A stretch of 64,000 nucleotides of DNA from Ascaris suum (lineage: Eukaryota; Nematoda; Chromadorea; Rhabditida; Ascarididae): assembly GCA_013433145.1 (NCBI GenBank), contig CM024177.1, positions 6,846,110-6,910,109 on the forward strand. The letters run 5' to 3'. This document shows positions 26,101 to 38,300 of this stretch, one piece after another. The position numbers and the translations under genes were made by a program. Position 1 is the first letter of the stretch. Every line of letters begins with the position of its first letter. The notes under the pieces were generated by a model. The model had not been told where the DNA came from. It made no database searches and was given only the letters and a program-made list of their open reading frames with translations.

Positions 26101-29100
26101 GAAAATGCATTAATACCCATAATCATGACAACACAAAAACCGGACAATTTTTTTCCCATTCATTCCTTATTCATTGCCCTCGCTTCTACTCCCCAAACAA
26201 CACGAGATAGGCGAAATCTATATATACCAATATAAGCTCTATCATGTTTCTCTAAATTTTGGGAACATCTGCTACACGCTGTGTAGGTATTTCTCTGCTT
26301 AAAGATTAGTAATACTTCTTTGATGATTTGATTGCTATTTTCGGATGAGAAAAGAAAACAACAAAAAATGACTTACCATCTATCAGAAATTTCATAACAA
26401 TCATCAATCAGAAATTTGATAACAAATCTGCGAATATCTCCAATGAAATCAGGAAACTTTATCGTTCAATATCCAGTTAAACGCCTTTTTTATTCATTAA
26501 TTACAACTCTCTTGCTTTTTACTAGGATGCACTTTTTTTTCGATATCGGTCATCTTCTCCGCATGCAATCAAACGCAATCAGTGCCCAACAGATCAGATT
26601 TGAGTTCGGTTTAAAAATCTTCAAATGAGTGCTTTACCGTTTTTATTTTATTTCCATATATAGCTAAAAACAACGAGCATTTTAGAAAATCGAGCTGATA
26701 CTTGAAAGTTACTTCTATGAGACATTTTTCTGCCTTTTTATAAAATCAAATAGTTATACAGGAAAAGTTCCAACAATAAAAAAACCCCACTATAATACAA
26801 TCACTATTCTTCATTAAACACAACAAACATACCAGAAATTAAATGAGACGAAAAGCAATTCAAGTAGGTTATCTCACCTTTAGACCTAAAACATGACTTC
26901 CATCCGGCAGACGCGATGAAACAGCTCGCCTTGCAAACTCTTTTATCTGAAGTAAAATTCATCTGCAACTCATTATGCAAAATGCAATGCCAACGTTAAT
27001 TCATTGCAAACTTGTTAGGATATCAAATTTCTCTGTGAGGAAATCAGAGTCCCGGTAATTTAAAAACTACAAGAAATTAAGCGATATACAAAAATGCTCT
27101 CATTTTAGTCGCGAACTGATCAAACTGCCAAACTTTGACCGAAGTGAGAGGTGCTAAAAAACCTTCGAGCTAAGCACACCGGGTAGGATGTGAACTAACA
27201 AAGCGCACATTAAGAATAAATCAGATAATAATTACAAGCATAAATCCTACGCAATGAATTGGTTCCTCGCGACCTCTTGCCTTTTTTCCACTCGTCCTCC
27301 TCCTCTTTTGCTTCATCGAGTAATAAGTACCTCCCTGCGTAATACTCTACTTCAATTTGTGTACTGCTAGGATACAGAATACGCGTTATACTGTACAACT
27401 GATACAGAAAACAAATAAGCAAAGAGTGATACCCTTGTTCGAACGATATTAATGCCTCTCTCGTCGGATGCATTCATCTCAAGAACGCGATCGCTATAAA
27501 CGTCGGGGTTCTTGAACAACTCGCGGCACAGCGCCACTGCAGCCGACGTTTTGCCGGTGCCTGGTGGTCCGTAGAACAGCAAGTTCGGTAACTGAAATTT
27601 GCGAATCAATCTCGACTCATTATATTCCAATCAATGAGGAATTCCATTTATGGGAATTATTCTCATAACCACCGAAATCATGTAGAATCTCCTTCACAAT
27701 CAAACAATGGATCACACCTTAACAGTCGAGAAGCTCCACCACTTTTTCTTCCATAATCAGTGGCATAGCTAACCTCGCATAGCTAAGCGTAAACCATGAG
27801 GATTCTATATCCTTCCGCAGACCCATTTATGGCACGGCATGCTCTTGGGCAGCTTTTTGCTTTGTTTCCAGAAACTCTGCAACTTTTTTGGAAGCGAAGC
27901 AGGTTGCGACAAGACTTCTTTTATTCGAAATATTGGAACTGGACTGTACAAAACGGATAGCAAAATCTAGTCAGGCGGAAAATAAGGGAATCACATGACC
28001 GCTAGCAGCTCTAAAGCATCGCTGGAGGCGAAATAAAGAACCAAAATGAAAGATATAACACATATAATGCAGTTCTATTAAAGACGCGTAAGCGGCAATC
28101 TCCAACAAAGGTAATCCTTGCCTTTAATGCAAAGAAAAAATGGGAAGTAATAAAAAGCAATCAGCTAACATCGGCTCCCTTGAGGACTTTCTTGAGCACA
28201 GACACGACTTCATCCTGGAATACGATGTCGTCCACTTTCCTCGGACGGCTAAACAATAATCCTTTTAATTGTCAACCGGCAAGCACTTAGTAGTGCGAAC
28301 TGAAGCAAAACTAAACCTGTATTTGCTGGCCTACAAGACCGCAACAACTGCAGCGTGTCTGCATTGCAAGTGCCCTCGTACTCGATCCACACCGCTTAAC
28401 TCCCAAGACGCTATACACTCCATAAGCAGTATTCCCATGCAAATAAGTAATTCGTTTTCAAAATCGCTTTGTCGATTCAAATCGGAAGGGTTGAATGAAA
28501 TGGCGACAACAGTCATGGTGAGGCTATCGAATATATCTAGGTTGACGTCTAGTGGGTATCAAATGCCAAATACGGCTAGGCAAATAACCAGCAAAATGGT
28601 GCAAGGGGTTTCTTTCAACCAATATAAATATTACGAAGATAGCGCTGAAAGAAGCACAACACATATCTACCATCGTATACAACTTTCCGGTAGTCCAAAA
28701 CAGTATATCAAATCACTTCATTCTTAATCCCTCGCAGCGAACTCGCATCAAAAAAATAATGAAATGTATATATTCTGTTACACTATTCGCACGAGCTCAA
28801 GCCTGATAACTGGTAGCACTACATGAAGTTTCTGCAGTCATTGTGAACATAAGAAAGAAAGCTGCTCTCACCTCTTACGAGTGTAAAATGCTTTGAATTA
28901 GAAAAACAACATCCTTTTCGAATTACTAAAATGTGAATGCTTAATTGCCAGCTAACTGTGATGCAAACAAATACCTTACAAGTACGAATTCGTAATGATG
29001 AACAAAGGAAATAAGGGATAAGCTCACTATTTCTCAACCCAAGGCACCACAGCTTGTGTCGGTTGTTGCGCTTTTGACGACGTCGTTGACCTGCTGCTTG

Positions 29101-29131
29101 AAACTCCTTTAGAGCTGAGAAAAGCTTCCAT
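23119..29131 (-). CDS. rfc-4: Replication factor C subunit 4 (RFC4), clamp-loader AAA+ ATPase, 9 exons
   Basis: RFC4 is a small subunit of the heteropentameric clamp loader that opens PCNA and places it on primed DNA in the nucleus. Exons: 29028-29131, 28170-28248, 27433-27591, 26878-26946, 25686-25879, 24607-24715, 23259-23513, 23201-23223, 23119-23155; 342 aa (human 363). The start MEAFLSSKG resembles human MQAFLKG. Then PWVEKYRP (29-37 region), Walker [10 protein letters not shown] at 69-77, NASDERG at 101-107, Walker B VIILDEAD at 138-145, sensor-1 LICN at 170-173, the SRC arginine-finger motif at 184-186, sensor-2 region GGDLRR at 227-232, and the collar domain to [11 protein letters not shown] and TGA at 23119. 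The EHLMLL block is read in a different frame from exon 7, so splicing there is required. The 23-nt exon 8 is the only weakly supported part (introns of 35 and 45 nt). RFC4 rather than RFC2/RFC5 is chosen from the [11 protein letters not shown] and EHL..LC.V segments. Confidence 0.95.
28331..28660 (-). pseudogene. Decayed Patched-related (PTR/SSD-type) membrane protein fragment
   Basis: Inside RFC4 intron 1, same strand. Three short frames follow each other without room for introns: a hydrophobic start ending in VERNP (about 28625-28655), a helix [14 protein letters not shown] (about 28575-28620), then [20 protein letters not shown] (about 28500-28555) and a tail to a TAG at 28331. The order 'NP-x-CT - hydrophobic helix - VFG - DVNLD - S.TM - AI.F' resembles the transmembrane segment leading to the GFSVD motif of nematode Patched-related proteins; in place of GFSVD this copy reads SFNPSDLN. 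Frameshifts mean it cannot make a full protein. The assignment is from memory of the family pattern and is tentative. A 152-codon + strand ORF over the same bases (28269-28727) is taken as an antisense shadow. Confidence 0.4.
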
Positions 29132-32100
29132 TTCGAATCAACAAATTAATTGACACCGCGGAAACGAATGTGAAACGGCACTTTGACCTGTCAGCTTTCT
29201 TTCCAAGAGCGAGGGAATTTACTGACTGAAGATTTGAAGGATTAAGGCATAATCGTACGTCCGTCAAAATCACAACGGCAAAAGCCTTTTTGCGCTCTTT
29301 GATAGTCCCGTTCTAGCGCTAATGAATTTCACTGCGAATATTTTGCTGGGATTACGCAAGGCTAACATCTCTTCTTTCCCCTCTATCATTGCCTAAACCT
29401 CTGGAACGTTTTGAAGGTAACTTTAATTGCCGTCGCATATCAAATATGAACAAACTGAGGTAAATTTTTGGTGAGCGCTATTGCCACCCATTTAAATGCA
29501 GTAGGCACCAAAAAAAAAACCGTTATGCTTCTCACATCATGTATCTTCTCATTTTCCTAGGAAACAAAATACTAGCAGAAAATAACGCGCTTCTGAACGG
29601 CAGCCGGTAAAAACAAGACAGAAGACGCTTCATGAACACCTTCAACAACACACATAATAATCCATGCTTTCGCCTACACTTCCTGCTTCCCCCGTGCATA
29701 AGACAGCGGAAATATTTCAATGTGCTCTCGTAATTAACTAGAGACAGCTTTCGCCGCTTTTTTCGCCGAACAAATCCGGATATCCATAATGGACCATGAC
29801 AATGCCGAGCAAAAAAAGCGCCGGATATTAATCCACCACTCTTCAACACCGCTCATGCCCCTATCAGGACCGAATTAAACTCGATCCCAATAACAACCGG
29901 GACTGCAAAAATCCATCTGCGCATGATATTGGCAAAACTGTTTCTGATCGACACGACCCTTGCAAAAATCAACAGGTGAGTTTACAGTAAATCCAACTAG
30001 ACGGACACAAACAAACACGTCTTCGGAGTCTTTTCACATCTATAAAAATTGCTGCACCCAACACCATCCTAACGAAGTGACCAACGATCATCTAATGCCT
30101 ATTCAGCGGTATATTTACCAATTGCTACGAAGCTGCCTGGACCATTAATCAGTAATAAGTTAAATGAAGAAGATACCACCTACACCAACAATACCATCAG
30201 TGAGAACTTTCGTACCGAAAATCATAGAAAGCAAAAAAAGAGTATTCGCAAGGCGAATGAAGAGAAACAGTTCGCGAGTGAAGAAATACTTTCAGCCCGA
30301 CCACCGAATTTATTCAATAAAACAGCGAACAAAACACCAACGTCCGATAACAGCACATCATCAACGAATAATGCTCGCCTTAACATTAAAAAACGCATTT
30401 CGTGCTTTTAAATAAAACCGCTTGCTTTCTAACAGGCGATACCGCAATTGCTGGTACCGTTTTATTCTAGTGTACCAATTTCAAAACAGCAAAAAACTCG
30501 CCGTGACTGCATCCACCGCTTTATTCAAGCGAATAGTGGATAACACCGGCCACTAGTAGGCTTGACTATAAATAACCACTACCCCTATCTCCCCCTCCCA
30601 CTCTCTGAGTGAAGAAAACCAAAAATTGCAAAGCGTACCTGACTATCGTTATACATCAAAACTAACTAGGATCTAAATCGCATATTCTTGATGAAGTTAT
30701 CTGCATCTTTTCTGTCATAATCAAATGCATCGAAAACACGACTAACGTTCGTTTCTAGAGTAGCTACTACCGTATTCACCTATTAATGCGACAAACGTTT
30801 GTCATAAACAGTAATATCGTAGGCGAAAATAATAAAAACCGCTTACATAAGCAATAAATCATTGGATGAGTATGGTTTTTTCGCCATTAGTTAAGATTAC
30901 TGAGACTATTCGCCTCAATCGATCGAAATACTTTCGTCTTGCATCGTAAAAGATCTCTTATAGCAATTATAAGCTTCTAAGAAAAAAAGCTGCCTGGAAA
31001 ACCGATAAATCATCGAATGAAAGCAGTTCAGAGAAGAAACTATTAAGAGAAAGTTTGATTGCGGTTCTCTTCAAAAAAGAGAGAAAAAATTCCCAGGAAA
31101 CTTTCGATGAAACATTCGATAAGAGAAAAACTTCAAGATGAATTTCTTTAAAAACATAAAACGGCTGTAAAATGAAAAAAAAAAACCTACACTTTCGTAA
31201 AAAATTTCCATTAAAATTACCAATATATGTAAATTTTTGAACAAACATTATATGAATGAAGAAAAAAGAGATTGCTATATATCGAATACAAAAAAAAGAT
31301 AAACAATATGCAAATATGAAGAAAAGAAAAACGAATCACAACATAAAATTACAAATATGAAAATTATTTTGTCGGAGTTAAATATGAGAAAATTGTAAAA
31401 TTCGCAATATATTTTCATTACACCAAAATTATTCGTCAAGAAAACATAAATAAAAATCACTTATCAAAGACTTAAATTTGCATAAAAGAAAATAAATAAA
31501 ACTTTAAAAAAAAACGAATTGTTAATTTTTGTTTTCAATGAAATAAAATCGCAAAATGAAAATAGAGAAATACTGTTTGCGTTTAAATTTCGATGCACCT
31601 GAAATAACATTTTTTGCGCATTGTATCTCTCATTTTCCACTAAGAAAGAGGACATTTCATTGTGAGATCGAGTTATTCAACTCAAAACAGAGTGCTAAAC
31701 AAAATATGCCAAACTTTTCATTGAAGTTTGCAACTCAATAGAGCGGAAATGAAGTTACGCATACAAGTGTTCAGAAATTTTAAACCTCAATCGCTTCCTC
31801 TCAGCGAATCAAATTCAAATCTAGACGTTGAGTATGACTGAGTGATTGAACATTAAAGACCATAATTAACGAAATGATCTCTACTCGCCTCGTTACTTTG
31901 AAAAAAAAAACGCAATACAATGGATCAAAAAAAATGAAATTAAGGAAGAACAATCGATCATCAAAAAACAATCAGGCATAAACGATAAAAATCACAGCAG
32001 AAGAATCAGAAGCTGTAAATATTAAAAAAAGAACATAGTCAATGAAATTCAAAATATGCTAATTTAATGACAATAAACTTTCCTCAAATTCTTCGGTTTT

Positions 32101-32307
32101 GAAGCGGTTAATTCACTTGTCGTTATTCATATTAAATTGTCCTCTATTCAAAAGAACCTCATCAAATGCACACGCAAAGGAAACAAAAACATCCCATTCG
32201 GAGGCAATCTTCTCATCAAACTCTTATATTAAAACATAACTGCTGCTAAGATAAGATGAAAGAGATTTAAATTAATCGCAGTTTAAATCGCGAACACAAA
32301 ACAAGCA
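29132..32307. other. Intergenic region between RFC4 and the ZIP7-type gene
   Basis: About 3.2 kb holding the RFC4 promoter side and the 3' flank of the zinc transporter gene. No TATA box or other promoter element could be named. The ORFs at 29532-29849 (-) and 29960-30415 (+, Lys/Arg/His-rich) have no family motif. From about 30,950 to 32,050 the DNA is very A-rich. Confidence 0.5.
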
Positions 32308-35300
32308 TTATTCGTAAGCGGCAATAAGATACATAAGACCAATACCGGTTAAAAGTGCAATAATCTCTTTTATGCTCTGATATGGTGAAGAATTTTCTAG
32401 CAACTCGGGGATTACTGAAACTGTCGCTATATAGATGAATCCTCCGGCTGTAAATGGTAGAATCTGAAAGAAAAACAATTAACCTTTCAAGCAAAAATAT
32501 TTAATTGCTTGAAATATTGAAAACCGACGTAATTTTTGGAACACATAGCGCATTTAGCAATCGGCTTGTATCCAAGTAGAAAACGTCTCATCCTCCATGT
32601 TTTCCATCCCTCTCACATTCCATTCTCCCCCATCCCTCCGACCCTCCAGTAACATGCTCGACATCTCTTCCCATAGAATGCAACAACTGAAAGAGCAATC
32701 CAGTCGATAATCTACTCCTCATAAAGAAACAAATGCTGACGACTGATTCACTATGAAATTTTATCAAAGAACGGCAACATTCAAAAGCGCAGATAGTGGC
32801 AGCCAAATTACAGACTCGATATCAGCTATCTTTATCAAACACAATAAATGTTGCAGAAACATTTTTCTCTGATGCAAAACAAACGTACCCAACTAGATGA
32901 AGCAGCATCCGCGAGGTGTTGTGCATCTGCGGTTAGAAGCGAAAGGATACAGCCCGATAGAGCGCCCACAGCTGTCAGAAGTTGTACGCACATTGCCTGC
33001 AATCCAGTGAAGGTAAAACATACGTCGACAGAAAAAACAAAACAAGTGTTCCCCTCCATCTTTTCCTGCTCCTCTCTCACAACCTCATGATCACATTGCC
33101 TTCACTACATGGACGGTTTTTTTTTTCAGAATATTCAGAGAAAGAATGAAAAATCATTACAAAAAACGTAAGTGGTGAAGATGCATCTCTCTTATAAATC
33201 GTCAAGTCGAAACCTCTAAGAAACGCCGAAAAACCTGAAACCTGCGAAGCGGTTGTGTTGGAGACTGAAGCTTTAGTGTAACATATCATCAGTGCGGCAA
33301 CACCACTCGAGGCCTATTCAGAAAGAACGAATTCATATGATAGACAAAGGAGCAATAAAAACCAACAACCCAACACCATTACTTCTGTCGCAAATCTCAG
33401 AAGAACAAAACCGACAAGCGGAAAAGTTCTCGTACCTTCAAATTCAACACGTGGGAGGGCATGCAAGGCCGTTTAGTAGGTGCGACATGCGCCCTTGCAT
33501 CACGCTATTAACGGGTCGTCCATACAAATTATTTTACCCAATATTTGCAGAACTCTGGACAAAGAAAAATATTCAGCAATACTTTTTACGCAACCGATCT
33601 CATACAAGTTCTCATTTGAAAAAACCGCGTTTGGCCGTGCAGTCAAAGTAGTTGGGAAGTTATACTGCACCAAAGTGATAAAGACCGTCTCATTATTTAT
33701 AGCTTTAAAATCGAATCGTGGCTTATTCCTATGATTACCACCTTACCTTCAAGCGACACCACTGAGTGAAAGAAGCAATGTGAAATTTCGCTTACTCTTT
33801 TCTTGGAGAATCCCGATTGCACAAGAATTGCGAAATCACCGATTTCATGAGGCACTTCATGCACAAGCACTGTTATCGTCGTTACTAAGCCAACAGTGGA
33901 TCCAGCTAAATAAGATGCCCCAATGGCGAGACCATCGGTGAAGTTATGCGTGAAATCTGCTGCCATATTCAGGTAGGCGGCCACTTTAAAGCCTGTTTGT
34001 TGAGGCTTTTCCTTCACCAACTTCTTTTTATCACCTTCATCACAACTGCTCTGCAAGCATTATCCTAAATCAGGAAGTGCTGCATGAATCATTGACACTG
34101 ATATACTTAGAACCACTGGCCTTATGAGTTAGGTCTTTATCGAATAAAGGAATGAAAAAAAAATATTGGAAAATATGACCGACATTACTTAACGTATCTT
34201 CTCAGTCGATAAGGAGGGATTTTAATAGGTATTGGCTGCGTCTCGAGACCAAGAAAAACAGCAGAGCGCGAATTTCGTGAAAAAGCCTACTTCTTGAATG
34301 TGACTGCTCCATCACCGCGTCGATAATAAAACTGACCCCGAATTGTGCGAATTATAAAGTGCCTTTATCGTCACTAAATGTGAAAAAAAAGGTTCTATAC
34401 ACACTGAACTACTATTTTTGGCACATACATCAGTGAGAGATTTAACTGCATTTTTACATCAATAACGAGGATATCTTAACGCAGTCTACGTCTCTACCCA
34501 TATTCTTCACCGTCAGCTCCATCTCGTTTATTCTGGCAACGTTTCCCTCAAAAATTCCATAATTATGCCCTCCTCCGCTTAATGCTTAATATCGAGCAAA
34601 TCAGCTGCCCTCTCGATTCGAATCGAAGAATCAAAACAACTTTTACTATCTTGCTTCAAGACGCTTACTAATCTATTACCTAATCAGAGACTCTTCCTTG
34701 GTTCTCATTGAAACAAGTGTAATTCACTCAAATCTGTCATGACGAGTCCAACTCCGAAACATGTAGCGCTGTATTTCTCAAAAAAGCCACTCACAATGAA
34801 AAAATCTCCGCAGCCACATTTTGAGAAGCAATTTTATTGCTCTTTTGGCAACGCTTTAGAACACTTATTTTTCCCCTTGTTTGTTTTCAGCGCGACGTAT
34901 TTTTTCTAATTTCTACTTGAGTCTCCGATGTCTCTACACTGACTTTCCCTTTCCTGTTTGAGCAAAACGAGAAGGGTCCGTTTGGACTGATAAGTTTCTA
35001 AGCATAATCCACTTAACAGTCAACTGAAATTGACTATCAAAAACCTCGGCTGAAGAGATATCCGATCTTTTATCTTTGTCGTCTTTCTTCAACTTCGTCT
35101 CGTCCTTCCTGGGCTGGCTGTGCGAGTGCGAATGTCCGTGACCACCCTCTTTACTGCGGAAAATTCTTACTAACTTTTCCACTGTGAGAAATGCAATTAT
35201 CCCTGAAAGCAAGGACAAAAACAAAATGACAAATATGTGCGAATTCAATTCAACGGACAGAACGGTGAACGAATGGAACTGAAACTTGACGGATATCCGT

Positions 35301-38300
35301 TCATATGAACATTTCTTTGATCTAAACAATATCCACTTCACTTCCCTTAAATGGGAACAATGTTCCTGCCATCAGCAGTCGTTACATATTCCGAATAATG
35401 CTCAAGAGATTTATATTCACAGAGAAGGCCCAGAAATGAAACCACATTCGAGATCCCGAATTAGGAAAAGGGTTCTGGGCAGACCCCTGATGGCTACTTG
35501 AGCCGATCACATCTAACCTGCAAAAACTCAGCTCCCTTCACCCTTTCATCTTTCATGGCTGTCCATAACCGCACAGTCGTGAAGGATTCAAACGAACGTG
35601 CGCACATAACACGTAACACAGTAAGAGTTGGGAATAATCGTGAGGTGAATGATAACAAAGAACAAATTTGCTTTAAACATGGATCAGGTTATAACACGAT
35701 GTCATTAGAGCTGGACTGTGCTACCTACACTTTGTCCGGCCTCGAGAACTCCCGAGGAATACAAACATGATAGATTTATCGAATATTATTTACACCTGCA
35801 AGAACGTATCCGCCAACACTCATATCGTGGGGTCCGTGAGAATGTTCGCCCCCGTGACTGTGCGAATGTGAGTGGCTGTGTGCCTCGCCTCCCGCCGGCT
35901 GTGCGTGAGGAATCAAATGCAGGAATGCATCACCAAGAAGGCCTCCAGAACCGAAACTCAACAGAACCTTCAGAAGAGGCTCATTCTCCGCGGTGTTCGC
36001 CTGGAATGCTCACTCATAGAAACACAGGGGGTAAAAACTTCAAGCTTGCGCGATTGGTTGTCCAAAACGATACTTTTTTTAAAAGTATAAACCTCTCCCA
36101 ACACCCTCCCCTTCTACACTGCTCAGTAATGCGTACAATCGAGGAGAACGCGTACAACTTATTTCTTTGCCGTGTCAACAGAACATTATTAACTAGTGTC
36201 AGATGCAACAGAATCTGTCAGAATCTCAAAGAACGGGCCTATGAATCATTGCTGCGAATTTGGATGCGACCTCAGCAAACATGGCTGCAACCTGCCGTGG
36301 GTAGCACATAGAAATTTTGATCGCAGACCACATGACAAGTTAAGCATTACATAAACTCTGCGTCTTCAAACATTTCAAGAGGAAGTAAATCGAATATCTC
36401 TCAAAAACCCATAGAAGTACATAATAAAAATCAGCAAAATTTTTAAAAAACTTTTAACACTTACCTGTACAGGGATGACGGAGAGCAAAACAAACGGCGC
36501 AATACTAATAATGAGTGTTGATCCAATGCTATGCACCCAAAGTCGTGTATACGCATTATTCATAAACGATAGGTAACTGCAACAGATATCGTCAGCGTTC
36601 ATCCTCAACAATAACTATGCAAACGAGCTATCACTTGTGATCATAACTGGCATAATAAAAAAAACTGCAATAAATAAATACCGGATGTGTTGTCTAGGTT
36701 CGTTCTTTAACAAACTTCCGCGATGCCAATCAATTTGTTGTAGATTTTGCACATAAAGAAACAACCTGATAATAACTCACCTGTGTCCAGCATTATAAAA
36801 GCACCCCCCCCCCTCTTCCTCAAACAGTGATTATCGCCAACTTTAAAATCAGCTACTATCCGTTTCGGAAGGCGGGTTCGGTCAGAGAAAGGGAGAAGTA
36901 AAAGTTCAGAAAACGATATCGTGACGAGGAAGCAATACGCGGCGGAAACAACCATATTTTTTGAGTTCCTTGGCGCAATTTCAGTTGGATGCAACCATCA
37001 ACAGTCAAAGATATGTAACAGTTGAAGAAAATCTATGATCTAATATACTGAATCCATGCTTTCTGTGATGGTGCAAATTTGACCAACAGAAGGCAACAGA
37101 CGAACAAAATAACAACGACATCAATATTCAGGAATTCACAATATCATTAAAATGAACCACACTGAAGAGCTGCAAACCTGCTAGGATCGTAAAGATGCTG
37201 ATCGTTCACGAAACGTTTCGGTGATTCCTCATGCGGTCGTTCTATATGGGAGTGGCCATGAACCTCAAAATTGCTTGTGAGAAGGATATGAAAACAAAGA
37301 GTGCACCCGGAGAAGGGTTTCTAATATGAAAAAGATGGAGGCTTCACAATGCTATAGAGAGTCATTATTGCTGTAACTTATTGCAGCATATTCCAAAAAT
37401 TTTGTCCGTCAAAGATTTCTCTTGCATAGTCATCAATGAGGAATACTCTTTGAAAAATCAGAATCCGTTCAATGAAAACAAAATCCCAGCCTCAATATTC
37501 TTTTAAATTTTCCAATATTTCTGCAAATGCAAAGACGCTTAAAAATTATATCCGAGGCTAAAAGGCACGGCACAAATATTGAGCAAAACAGCAGAATAGT
37601 AGTAAGAAGCGCATTGATTCAACTCTCTTCGTGAATAAGAAGCACCACTCTACATGAGTGCAACTCCAATTCAGCAGACATAATCTCGAATCCTCTTTAA
37701 TTTCTGTAGCATAGTGAACCTATGATAAAAGTGCAAAAATGGACTACCTCAACGAATAGCTTAGTTTAGAAAATGAATCATGCGGAAAGAAATTATACTG
37801 TGATCATCCCTAAAAGCAAATAATCGCCGGCCATTTTTATCATATCTCTACTCTATAAATGACTGAGGCAACAAAATCGAATGTCGAAATCACGATAAAT
37901 GCAAAAATATGGAAGGATTATTCCAACATCAAAACACCTTTCAGGAAAAAAAAGGAATACAACGAAAATAAAGCCAACATGATCATGTTCGGTGTGGTGA
38001 TCGTGACTATGTGCATACGGACATCCACCTGATCCGTGAGAGTGACCATGTTGACTGTCCCGAGCCTGCAACACGCAAATACATCAACACGAAACGAAGC
38101 TTTTCGTTAAAAACTGTTCTAGTAATGCAGTCAGTCTTCCTTTACCATTTTCATCTCACACCATAAATACCAATATAACGACGATAACACAGTGTGTTAT
38201 AGGCAGCGCTGCAATTGGTTTAACCCCTTAAAGCGAAGAGAAATAGTATAGTCAGTGTGCTTCAGACATGCTGTCTGATATAACTAACCAGCTGTTACAC

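Noticed and set aside
28269..28727. 152-codon + strand ORF in RFC4 intron 1
   Set aside because: Longest ORF of the area, but no recognisable domain; it is antisense to the Patched-like fragment, which explains the lack of stops.
33292..33651. 119-codon + strand ORF
   Set aside because: Lies in a zinc transporter intron, opposite strand, with no domain.
34934..35044. Downstream extension of the minus ORF beyond GHSHSHSQ
   Set aside because: Family alignment and phase require the exon to end at 35045 (donor GTTTTTG); the extension is intron.
35286..36311. Chain of + strand ORFs up to 197 codons
   Set aside because: Antisense shadow of zinc transporter exons 8 and 9 and their introns; no motif of its own.
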